The translations under genes were made by a program, and so were the position numbers. DNA of 55,232 nucleotides, taken from contig NZ_JAEMTF010000005.1 of assembly GCF_016462415.1 (NCBI RefSeq), forward strand, positions 47,148-102,379. Direction: 5' to 3'. The DNA is from Williamsia sp. (GTDB lineage: Bacteria; Actinomycetota; Actinomycetes; Mycobacteriales; Mycobacteriaceae). This document shows, one piece after another, positions 31,501 through 43,500 of this stretch (within the stretch, counting starts at the first letter, position 1; each line of letters opens with the position of its first letter). The notes below the pieces were generated by a model. The model worked only from the letters and a program-made list of their open reading frames with translations, was not told where the DNA came from and did not search any database.

Positions 31501-34500
31501 ATGCGCCGACCGGCGCCGACGCCTCCGCCGACCCGGATCGCGCGGCCGACCTCGACAACCGGGTGCGCGCCGCGCACGCGAGCGCCCTGGCGAGTCTGGA
31601 TCCGGCGGTGGGCCGCCTCGTCGCCGCCGTCGGCGTGCGCGCCCCGGGCGGCGGCGGTCGGCTCGTGGTCGCCGCCCACCACATCGGCGTCGACGCGGTG
31701 TCGTGGCAGACCATCGTCACCGGCATCGCCTCGGCGTGGTGGCAGCACACCACCGGTCAGCCGATCGCGGTGTCGGCGACCGGCACGTCGTTCCGTCGCT
31801 GGGCCGGTGTGATGCGCGAACTGTCCACCCGTGACGCCGAACTCCCGCTGTGGGATGCGCACCTGCCCGCGCCCGACACCGACCACCGTCCGCGACTGGC
31901 GCTCGACGCGGCCCGCGACCGCATGTCGACGGTGCAGACGGTGCGCATCGCGGTGCCGTCGGATGTCGCCGAGGCCGTCCTGACCACCGTGCCGACCGCC
32001 TTCGGCACCCGCGTCGACACCACCCTGCTGGCCGCGCTGGCCGCGGCGCTGTCCGACGACGCGGGCGACCGGGTGTCGATCCTGGTGGAGAACCACGGCC
32101 GCGAGGAGCACGTCGCACCCGGCGCGGACCTGTCGGAGACCGTCGGATGGTTCACCGCGTTCGTCCCGGTCACCGTCGCCACCCCCGTGGGAACGCCGAT
32201 CGTCGCGGCGGTCAAGACGGTCAAGGACGCCCTGGCCCGGATTCCCGATCGCGGTGTGGCCTTCGGTCCGCTGCGCTACCTGCGCGCCGACTCACCGCTG
32301 CGCGACCGTCCTCTGCCGCCGGTGAGCTTCAACTACCTCGGGGTCCTGGGCGACGCCGCGCGGACCGACGACGTCGCGCTCGCGGCCTTCGCCCCCGCAC
32401 CCGACGCCCCCGCGCTCCCGGCATCGATCCACGGTCGGCTGCAGGCTCTCGCGGCGCTGACCGTCACCGTCGGTGCCGTCGACGGCGACCCGGTCGACGG
32501 CGGTGGGGGGCGTGAGATCCGGGCCGAGTTCGCCTATCCCGCCGGTGTGCTCACGGCCGACGATGTCGCCGAGGTCGCGCGCCGTTGGGGGGAGAACCTC
32601 GCCGAGGTCGTACGGCAGACCGCGCTCGCCGACCCCGGACCGAGCGAGACCGACCTCGCGTCCACGGGGCTGGTGCAGTCCGAGATCGACGCGATCCTGC
32701 GCGAGCGTCCCGGCGCGCATCTGTGGCCGCTGACCCCGCTGCAGCAGGGCCTGTTCTTCCAGGCCGAACTCGCCGCCGGATCCCGCCTGGCCGTCGGGCG
32801 CGACGAGATCGACGTCTACGTCACGCAGTCGACCATCACCTTCACCGGCGACCCGTCCGCGTCGTCGATGCACTCCGCCGCACGCGCCCTGCTGGCCCGG
32901 CACCGGGTCCTGCGGTCGGCCTTCGTGCGCACCGACTCCGGACGCGCCGCGGTGGCCATCGCCCCGCACGTCGACCCCGACTGGCAGACCATCGATCTCA
33001 CGGCCGACGAATCGACCCTGGCGACCGCGCAGATCGCCGACATCGCCCACCGGGAACGCACGGCGGGCTTCGACCTTGGTCGGCCGGGTCTGATCCGGTT
33101 CGTACACGTCCGCCACCGTGGCGCCGACGGCGAACCGCTGGTGTCGCTGATCATCTCGGCGCACCACCTCATCCTCGACGGGTGGTCGGCACCGATCGTG
33201 CTGACCGAACTCCTGGCGTTGGCGCACGGCATGCTGCCGGAGGTCCGCGTGGTCGACGAGCCGGACTTCGGGACCTACCTGGAATGGTTGGAGGGCCGAG
33301 ATCAGGCTGCGGCGCTGTCGGTCTGGCGAGCGGCCCTCGATCAGATCGACGGCCCGACGCTGGTCGCCCCCGGTCACGTCGCGACCACACAGGCCCCGCC
33401 GCGAGATCGCGTGCTGCTGCTCGACGCCGACCTCACCGCCGGACTCGCGGCGACCGTCCGCGCACTCGAGGTGACCACCAGCACCGTGGTGCAGGCGGCC
33501 TGGGCGGTCCTGCTCGCGCGGATCACCGGTCAACAGACCGTCGTGTTCGGTGAGACCGTCTCGGGACGCCCGCCCGAGATCGACGGCGTCGCACAGATGA
33601 TCGGCCTGTTCATCAACACGCTGCCGGTCGCCGCCACCGTCGATCCGGGGCAGACGCTCGCCGCGCTCGTCGACGACCTACACCGCCGCAAGACCGCCGT
33701 CCTGGACCACCAGTACGTCGGTCTGGGCGACATCACCGCGGCGGTCGACACGGCGGTGCTGTTCGACACCCTGACCGTCTACGAGTCGTACCCGATCGAT
33801 TCCGCAGCCCTCTCCGCCGCCGCGCGCGACGCCGACGGGCCGACCATCCGCGACGTGACGGCAACCGACGCAACTCATTACCCGCTGAACCTGATCGCCG
33901 CTCCGGTCGGTGACCGGATGCAGCTGACGCTCAAGTACCTCCCGTCGGCGTTCGACGACGCGCAGATCGACGTGTTCGGCGATGCGGTGACCGCGATCCT
34001 GCGCGCCGTGGTCGACCGTCCGGAGGCCGTCGTCGGTGAGGTCGACCTGGTCGCCGACGCCGTCGCCGAGCGCATCGCGGGCTGGTCGGTCGGACCCGCA
34101 CTCCCGGTTGACACCGACGCGCCGACGCTGCTGCCCGACCTCATCGCCGACCAGATCGACCGGACACCCGACGCGACTGCACTCACCTCCGATGGGCGAT
34201 CGCTGACCTACCGCGAATTCGGTACGCGGGTACGTGCGGTCGCCGAGCGTCTCGTCGGGATCGGTGTCGGGCCGGATGTCGCTGTGGCCGTGTCGATCCC
34301 GCGATCGGTCGAGATGGTCGTGGCCATCCACGCCGTGGTCGCGACCGGCGGTCAGTACGTGCCGCTCGACGTCGACGCCCCGGCCGACCGCACCGACCAC
34401 ATGGTGACCACCGCGCGTGTGCGGGCCGTGATCCGCGCGGATCCCGCGGACGACGGTGGGGTCGCGATCACCCCGATCGGGACCACCCCGGCCGGACCGT

Positions 34501-37500
34501 TGCGCGGGCTGCTGCGGGCCGACGATGCGGCGTACACGGTGTTCACCTCCGGCTCGACCGGACGGCCCAAGGGCGTCACCGTCTCGCACGCCGCGATCGT
34601 CAACCGCCTGCGATGGATGCAGTCGGAGTTCGACCTCGACGGCTCCGATGTGGTGCTCCTCAAGACCCCGGTCACGTTCGACGTGTCGGTGTGGGAGTTG
34701 TTCTGGCCGCTGATGACCGGCGCGTCGATGGTGATCGCCCGCCCGGACGGCCATCGTGACCCCGCCTACCTGGCCGACCTGATCGCGGCGCAGCGCGTCA
34801 GCACCCTGCACTTCGTGCCGTCGATGCTGTCGGCGTTCACCGACGTGCTCGGCGACGACCTCGGCGTCGCCTGCGCGTCGGTCCGGCAGGTCTTCACCTC
34901 CGGCGAGGCGCTGACCCCGGCGTCGGCCGCCACGACGACCCGCGGGTTGCCGGACGTGCGGCTGCACAACCTGTACGGCCCCACCGAGGCCGCCGTCGAC
35001 GTGACCTGGCACGAGGTACCCGCCGGGGCAGCCACGGTGCCCATCGGCCGCCCGATCGCCGGCACCGTGACCCGGATCCTCGACGCGCGCCTGCAGCCGG
35101 TTCCCCCGGGGGTGATCGGTGAGCTGTACCTCGGTGGCGTCCAGGTCGCCCGCGGGTACGCATCGCGCCCGGACCTGACCGCCGACCGGTTCGTCGCCGA
35201 TCCACTGGGCGATCCGGGCGTACGGCTCTACCGCACCGGCGATCTCGTCCGGTGGACCACCGGCGGCGACATCGATTACGTCGGCCGCGTCGATTTCCAG
35301 GTCAAGCTGCGTGGCCAACGGATCGAACTCGGCGAGATCGAGGCGGTGCTGTCGGGTGCACCCGGCGTGATGCTGGCCGCGGTCACCGTCGCCACCGCAC
35401 CCGACGGCGGGCAGCACCTCGTCGCCCACCTCGCAGGCGACATCGAGCTGGCGACGATCACCGAGTCGGTGGCGCGATCGCTGCCCGCCTTCATGCGTCC
35501 GACGGTGTGGTCGGTGCTCGAGGAGATGCCGACGAACTCCGCGGGCAAGGTCGACCGGCGGGCCCTGCCCGAGCCGGAGTTCGACGGTGCGGTCGCCGGG
35601 ACCGAGTTCATCGAGCCCGTCGGGGTCGTCGAGCAGCGCATCGCGGCGGTCATGGCCGAGGTCCTCGGGGTCGAGCGGGTGTCGGCCACGGCCGACTTCT
35701 TCGACATCGGCGGCAACTCGCTGTCGGCGACCCGGGTCGTCGCCAGGGTGTCCGACGCCCTGTCGGTCGCGGTGGGTGTCCGCGACCTGTTCGACGCGTC
35801 CTCGGCGCGGTCCCTGGCGCACCGGGTGCGCGCCGCCGACGTGACGGTCGTCGAACCGCTGATCGCGGGGGAACGCCCGGAGACGATCCCGCTGTCGCCG
35901 GCCCAGCGTCGGATGTGGTTCATCAACCGATTCGACCCGTCGTCGGCCGCCTACAACATCCCGTTCGCCCTGACCCTGAGCGGAACCGTCGACGTCGCGG
36001 CCCTGCGCGCGGCCCTGTTCGACGTCATCGTCCGCCACGAGACGTTGCGGACGGTGTTCACGCAGGGTCCCGACGGCGTTGTCGGGCAACACATCCTGGA
36101 TCCCGAGCAGGTCGATCCCGACGCGTGGTGGACCACGACCGGCGTGACCGATCTGCCCGCCCGCCCGTTCGACGTCACCGTCGACGTCCCCATCCGTGCC
36201 GGGGTCGTCGAGACCGGACCCGACGAACACCTGCTCGTCGTCGTGCTCCACCACATCGCGAGCGATGGGGAGTCGTTGTCGCCGTTGGCGACCGACCTCG
36301 TGACCGCCTACGCGGCGCGGGCGGCCGGGGTGACACCGGCGTGGACGCCGCTGGCCGTGCAGTACGCCGACGTCACCCTGTGGCAGCAGCGGGTCCTCGG
36401 CTCGATCGACGACCCGACCTCGGTGCTCGGCGGCCAGGTCGAGCAGTGGCGGACCCGACTGGCCGGCCTGCCCGGCGTCCTGGAGCTGCCGACCGACCGT
36501 CGGCGGCCCGCGGTCGCCTCGATGCGGGGCGCAGGCGTCGCCTTCGACATCCCGGCCGACCTCGTCGCCGCGATCGACGCGTTCGCGAGTCGACGCGGCG
36601 CGACCGTCTTCATGCTGGTGCACGCCGCCCTCGCGGCCGTCCTCGCGCGGCTGTCGGCGACGCGCGACATCGCGATCGGCACCCCGGTCGCCGGTCGAGG
36701 TCGGACCGAACTCGATCCGTTGATCGGGATGTTCGTCAACACGCTGGTGCTGCGCACCGAGGTCGACCCGGCCGCATCCTTCGCCGACCTGCTGGACCTC
36801 GTCCGCACCACCGACCTCGACGCCTTCGCCGGCGCCGACGTCCCGTTCGAGCACCTCGTCGACCTGCTGGCCCCGACACGGTCGGAGGCCTTCGCCCCCC
36901 TGACACAGGTGCTGCTGACCGTCGAGCAGCACGCCGCGGACGGTCCCGGTGGTGCACTCGACCTCCCCGGCCTGCGCATCACCCCGGTCGACGCCGGTGA
37001 CCCCGCTGCCCGGTTCGACCTCACCGTGGGGCTGACGCTCTCGCGTGACAGCAGCGGCGGCCTGGCCGGGCTGACCGGGTCGATCGTCTACGCGACCGAC
37101 CTGTTCGATGCCGACACCGCAGAGGGGATCGCCCGTCGCCTCGTCGAGGTCCTCGCCGCCGGGGTGGCGGCACCGTCGACGCCCGTCGGCGACATCGACA
37201 TCGTCGACGACCGCGAGCGCCGCGAGGTCGCACGCTGGTCCACCGGTGAGGACCGACCGCTCGAGGACACGAACCTCGCCGCTCTCGTGGCCCGCCGGGT
37301 CGCCGCCGGACCGGAGGCGACGGCGCTGGTGTTCGGCGACCGCACCGTCTCCTACGCCGAGTTCGGCTCCCGCGTGGCGACGCTCGCACGGACGCTGGTC
37401 GCCTTCGGGGTCGGCCCCGATGTGGCCGTCGCGGTCCGCATCCCGCGGTCGGTGGAGCTGCTCGTCGCCATCCACGCCGTGGTCGCCGCCGGCGGCCGGT

Positions 37501-40500
37501 ACGTACCGATCGATCCCGAGGCCCCGGCCGATCGCGCCGCGTACATGATCGACACCGCCCGGGCCCGCCTGATGCTGATCCCGGCCGGGTCGACGATCGT
37601 GCTCACCCCCGGCGCGACGTACGCGGTGCTGCCCGTCGACGCGTCGACACCGGTGGACGATGCGACGACGCTCGGCGACGTCGGTCTCGCCGCGGCGCAC
37701 CCCGACGACGCCGCCTACACGCTGTTCACCTCCGGCTCGACCGGACGCCCCAAGGGCGTGACGGTGACCCACCGGGCGATAGTCAACCGGCTGGCGTGGA
37801 TGCAGGAGCGGTTCGCGATCTCCGCCGACGACGCCGTGCTGCAGAAGACGCCGGTGACCTTCGACGTGTCGGTGTGGGAACTGTTCTGGCCGTTGCTGTC
37901 CGGGTCGCGGATCGTCATCGTCGAACCCGACCGACACGGCGACCCCGGCCACCTCGCGCAGGTGATCAGCCGCGAGCGGGTGACCGTGGCCCACTTCGTG
38001 CCGTCGATGCTGGCCGCGTTCGTCGACGTCGTGGCCACCGCCGGGACCGCCGACCTCAGCGGCCTGCGTGCGGTGTTCGCCTCCGGAGAGGCGCTGTCCG
38101 CCAGTACCGCGCATGCGATGCGGGCGCTGGCGCCGCAAGCTCGACTGCACAACCTGTACGGCCCCACCGAGGCCGCCGTCGACGTCACCCACCACGAGGT
38201 CGTCGACGGGGAGACGACCGTGCCCATCGGCCGGCCCGTCCCCAACACCGTCACCCGTGTCCTCGACGACCGCTTGCGCCCGGTACCGCGCGGGGTCGTC
38301 GGCGAGCTGTACCTCGGTGGCGTGCAGCTCGCCCGCGGGTACGAGTCCCGCCCCGACCTCACCGCGGAACGCTTCGTTCCCGATCCTCGTGTTCCCGGCG
38401 AGCCCGGTCGCCGGCTCTACCGGACCGGCGACCGTGTCCGGTGGAACGCCGACGGTGAGCTGGAGTACCTGGGTCGCACCGACTTCCAGGTCAAGCTGCG
38501 CGGTCAGCGGATCGAACTCGGCGAGATCGAGGCCGCCATCGCCACCGCACCCGGCGTGCGCGAGGTGACTGTCACCGTCGCCGCCGCACCGGACGGCAGC
38601 GATCAGCTGATCGCCTACGTCACCGGCACTCCCGATGTCGACGACCCGGCTGCCGTCGCGGCGGCAACCGAGACCCTGCCCGCCTACATGCGGCCCTCGA
38701 TGTGGATCGCCCTCGACGCCATGCCGGTGACCGTGACCGGCAAGGTCGACCGCCGTGCGTTGCCCGCGCCGGAATTCCGCTCAGCGCACCACGTCCCGCC
38801 CAGCGGCGCGGTCGAGGAGATCGTCGCCGCCGTGTTCGCCGCGGTCCTCGGCGTCGATCGGGTGTCGGTCACCGACGACTTCTTCGGCATGGGCGGCAAC
38901 TCGCTCTCGGCGACACGGGTCGCCGCGCGCGTCGCCGACGCCCTGGGCCGTGAGGTCGGGGTGCGGGAGGTCTTCGACGCGCCCAGCGTCCGTGCGCTCT
39001 CGGCCCGACTGGCCTCGGCCGACCGTGTCGATTCCCGCCCCGTGATCGCCGGGTCACGTCCGGAACGGATCCCGCTGTCCGACGCGCAACGTCGCATGTG
39101 GTTCATCAACACCTACGACACGACGTCACCGGTGTACACGATCCCGTTCGCGCTGCGACTCAACGGCGCCCTCGACGTCAACGCCCTGCGGGCGGCCGTC
39201 GGCGACCTCGTCGCCCGACACGAGATCCTGCGCACCGTCTACCCCCAGGACCGCGACGGCGCGGTGCACCAGCACATCCAGGACGCCGAGACGGGGGCGG
39301 TGGATCCGGACTGGGCCGTCTGCGCCACCGCCGACGAGGCGTTGGCCGTGCTGCGACGTGGTTTCGACCTGACCGTCGACCTGCCGGTGCGGACCCGGCT
39401 CGCGGTCGACGGCGACGACGCGCTCCTCGTCATGGCCGTCCACCACATCGCCGCCGACGGCGAATCGGTGCCGGTACTCGCCCGCGACCTCGTGCGGGCC
39501 TACCGTTCCCGGACCGCCGGATCGGCACCCGACTGGACGCCGTTGGCGGTGCAGTACGCCGACTACGCACTGTGGCAGCAGAACTCGTCGAGCGACTCCG
39601 GTTCGGAGAGCGCCGGTCTCGCGCACTGGACGGAGCAGCTCGCCGGGGTGCCCGCGTTGCTCGAACTCCCGACCGACAGGCCGCGACCCGCGGTCGCCAC
39701 GATGCGGGGTGCGACGGTCGACTTCGAGATCCCGGCCGGGATCGCCACCGCCGCATCCGAGGTGGCGCGCGAGTCCGGCGCGACGACGTTCATGGTGCTG
39801 CACGCCGCGCTCGCGGTGCTGCTCGCCCGTCTCGCCGCGACCGACGACGTGGTGATCGGGACGGCCGTCGCGGGGCGTGGTCGCGCCGAACTCGACGACC
39901 TCATCGGGATGTTCGTCAACACCGTCGTCCTGCGCACGCCGGTGAGGACGGGGGAGCGGTTCGTCGACGTGCTCGACACCGTGCGCCGCACCGATCTCGA
40001 CGCGCTCGTCCACGCCGACGTCCCCTTCGAGGAACTCGTGGACCGACTCGACGTCGTGCGGTCGGAGGCATTCGCCCCGCTCGTCCAGGTGCTCTTCACG
40101 GTTGCCGAGGGAACCGGTGAGGCCGACGCCGGTCTACTCGACCTCGGCGGGTCGCTGAGTGCGGAGGCCGTCGAGGCCGAGATCGCCACCGCCAAGGTCG
40201 ATCTGACCATCGGTGTGGTCACCGACACCAGCCCCGGACCGTGGCGCGGAACGATCACCTACGCCTCCGATCTGTTCGACGCGGTGTCGGTGTCCGACCT
40301 CGCGACCCGGTGGGTACGACTGCTCGACACCCTGGTGACCCGCCCCGACGCCCCCGTCGCCGACGCTCAGATCCTCGGGCCCGGGGAGATCGCGGAGCTG
40401 CTGCCCCCGACCGTCCCGGATGCGCCGCCCACGCTCCTGTTGGCCGACCTGTTCTCCGCCGCCGCCGCCGCGACCCCCGACTCCGTGGCCGTCGTCGACG

Positions 40501-43500
40501 GATCGCGCACCATGACCTACCGCGAACTCGACACCCTCAGTTCGGGGTTCGCCCGCGACCTCATCGCGGCCGGGGTGGGTCCCGACGATGTCGTGGTCAG
40601 CGTCATCGGCCGCTCGGCCCTGGTCCAGGTGGCGCTCTGGGCCGTCGCGAAATCCGGTGCCGTGTACGCCCCCGTCGATCCGCGCTACCCGGCCGACCGC
40701 GTCCGTCGGGTCATCGCCGACAGCGGCGCCCGCGTCGGGCTGGTGGGGGCCGGGGTCACCGCGCTCGCCGATGTCGGGATAGCGGCGACGGTGCTCGACG
40801 ACACCGCCCTCGCCGCGATGCGGGCTCGCATCACCTCCGGCGCGGTGTCGGCCGAACCCGTCACCGACAGCGAGCGGGTACGCCCGCTGCGCGCTCACAA
40901 CGGCGCCTACATGATCTACACCTCGGGCTCCACGGGAGTGCCGAAGGGCGTCGTGGTCACCCACACCGGGCTCGCGGGTGTCGCGTACACCCTGCGCGAC
41001 CATCACCACTCGGATGCGTCCGCGCGCTGGCTGGGCATCAGCTCGCCCGCGTTCGACGCCGCGATGCTCGAGGTGCTCGGCACCTATGTCGCCGGCGCGA
41101 GGCTGGTCGTCACCCCCGCCGACATCGTCGGAGGGGAGGAACTGGCCGAGTGGATCACCGCGCACGACGCGACCCACGCGTTCCTGGTGCCGTCGGTTGC
41201 GGCGTCGATGCCGGACCCGGGCGCGGTGTCGTTGACGCATCTGCTGGCCGGCGGCGAGGCCGTCACCGATGCCGAGATGCGCCGGTGGGCGGGTGACCGG
41301 TCGTTCTACGACGCCTACGGCCCCACCGAGACGACCATCATCTGCGTCACGTCGGATCCGCTGCACCCCGATGATGCGGTGCCGTTGGGGCAGCCGATGC
41401 CCGGAACGGGTGCGGTCGTCCTCGACGAGCGTCTGCGGCCCGTGCCCGTCGGTGTCCTCGGCGAGCTGTACCTGTGCGGGCCGTCGCTGGCCCGGGGTTA
41501 CCACGGGCGTCCGGACCTCTCGGCCGAACGCTTCGTCGCCGCCCCCTTCGGGCCGGCCGGAGCGCGGATGTATCGCACGGGTGACCTCGTCCGACGCAGC
41601 CGCGCCGGCGACATCTTCTACGGGGGCCGGTCGGACTTCCAGGTCAAGCTGCGGGGTCAGCGGATCGAGCTGGGGGAGATCGAGTCGGCGCTCATGGGCC
41701 ACCCGCAGGTCCGGCGGGCCGTGGTCGTCGGCGTGGGGGACACCGCCGTCGAGTCGCTGGCCGGATACATCGAGGTGCCGCACCCGGATTCGGTGGACGT
41801 GGCGCAGGTGCGTGCACACGTCGCCTCGGTTCTCCCCGCGCACATGGTGCCCTCGTCGTTGACCGTGCTGACGGTCATGCCGCTCACCGCGGTCGGCAAG
41901 ATCGACCGGAGCGCACTGCCCGCGCCCGCACCGATCACGGCGGTCGACGAGGTCGTCGAGGTCCCGGCCGACGACGACGAGCGCACCGCGGTCGCGATCA
42001 TCGCCGAGGTGCTGGGTGTCGCGCCGGAGACGCTCGGCGCCACCGACGACTTCTTCGCCGTCGGCGGCAACTCGCTGTCGGCGACGCGGGTCACCGCCCG
42101 GGCGACGGACGCCTTCGGTGTCCGGGTCGGGGTCCGCGACCTGTTCGAGGCGCCCACCGCGCGAGACCTGGTGCGCCGCATCCGGTCGAACGCACCGATC
42201 GCCGACGTGCCCGTCCTGTCCACCACCGTCCCGTCGGCCCCCACAGTGCGTCCCGAGCACATCCCGTTGTCGGTGGCGCAGCAGCGGATCTGGTTCCTCA
42301 ACCGGTTCGAGCCCGAGTCGGCGGCCTACAACATCCCGATGATCCTGCGCCTGCGCGGAGGGCTCGACCCGACCGCGCTGCGCGACGCGATCGATGACGT
42401 CGTGGCACGCCATGAGGTGTTGCGCACCACCTACCCTGAGGTCAACGGCCGGGCCGCGCAACGCGTTCACGCGCTCGATGACGCGCGGTCGATGCTGGTG
42501 TGGGCCGACGCGGGAGTGTCCGATGTCGCCGACACCGACGTGACGGCCCTCGTCACGTCCTTCGTCACCGCCGGCTTCGACCTGTCCGTCGACCTGCCGA
42601 TCCGGGCCCGACTGATCCGGGTCGGGCCGGATCACCACGTGCTGGCCCTGTCGATGCACCACATCGCCGTCGACGGACAGTCGCTGCGGCCGTTGATCAC
42701 CGACCTGATCACCGCCCATCACGCCCGCACCGCCGGAGTGGCCCCCGAGTTCACCCCGCTGCCGATGCAGTTCGCCGATGTCGCACTCGCGCAGCAGGAG
42801 ACACTCGGTGCCGCTGACGATTCGGGGTCGGTGCTCGGTGGCCAGGTCGCCTACTGGCTCGACCACCTCGCCGATCTGCCCGACGTGCTGACGCTGCCCG
42901 CCGACCGCCCCAGGCCGGCCACGGCGACGCAGACCGGCGGTCGCATCCGCTTCGACCTGCCGGCCGACCTCGCCGCCCGCATCACCGTTACCGCCCAGGA
43001 GCGCGGGGCCACCGAGTTCATGGTCGTGCACGCGGCACTGGCGGTGCTGCTCGCCCGCCTGTCGTCGAGCTCCGACATCGCCGTGGCCACCCCGATGGCC
43101 GGTCGGGGACAGGCCGCCCTCGACCCGATGGTCGGCATGTTCGTCAACACCGTGGTGCTGCGCGCGACCGTGGAATCGGGCCGTCCGTTCGACCGGTTGC
43201 TCGACGACATCCGTGCCGTCGACCTCGACGCGTTCGCCCGCCCCGACGTGTCGTTCGAGTACCTCGTGGAGCGGCTGCGTCCGACCCGCTCGGAGGCGTT
43301 CGCCCCGCTGAGCCAGGTCATGTTGTCGGTCGAGCACGGTATCGGGATGGCGGGCGGCTCGGGCCCGAACGCCCAGGCGACAGACACCCTGACGACCGAC
43401 GGACTGCAGATCGAGCTGCTCGACCCGGGCACACCGCCGGCTCGACTCGACCTCGCGGTCACCGTGGCCACGACCCCGCGCGGACAGGCGTGGAACGCCG

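Noticed and set aside
31248-32640. E5 as an ordinary condensation domain
   Set aside because: It has HHxxxDxxSW, NHGRE, GWFT and FNYLG and follows a GGDSI carrier, the epimerisation pattern, and a D-donor type C domain comes next.
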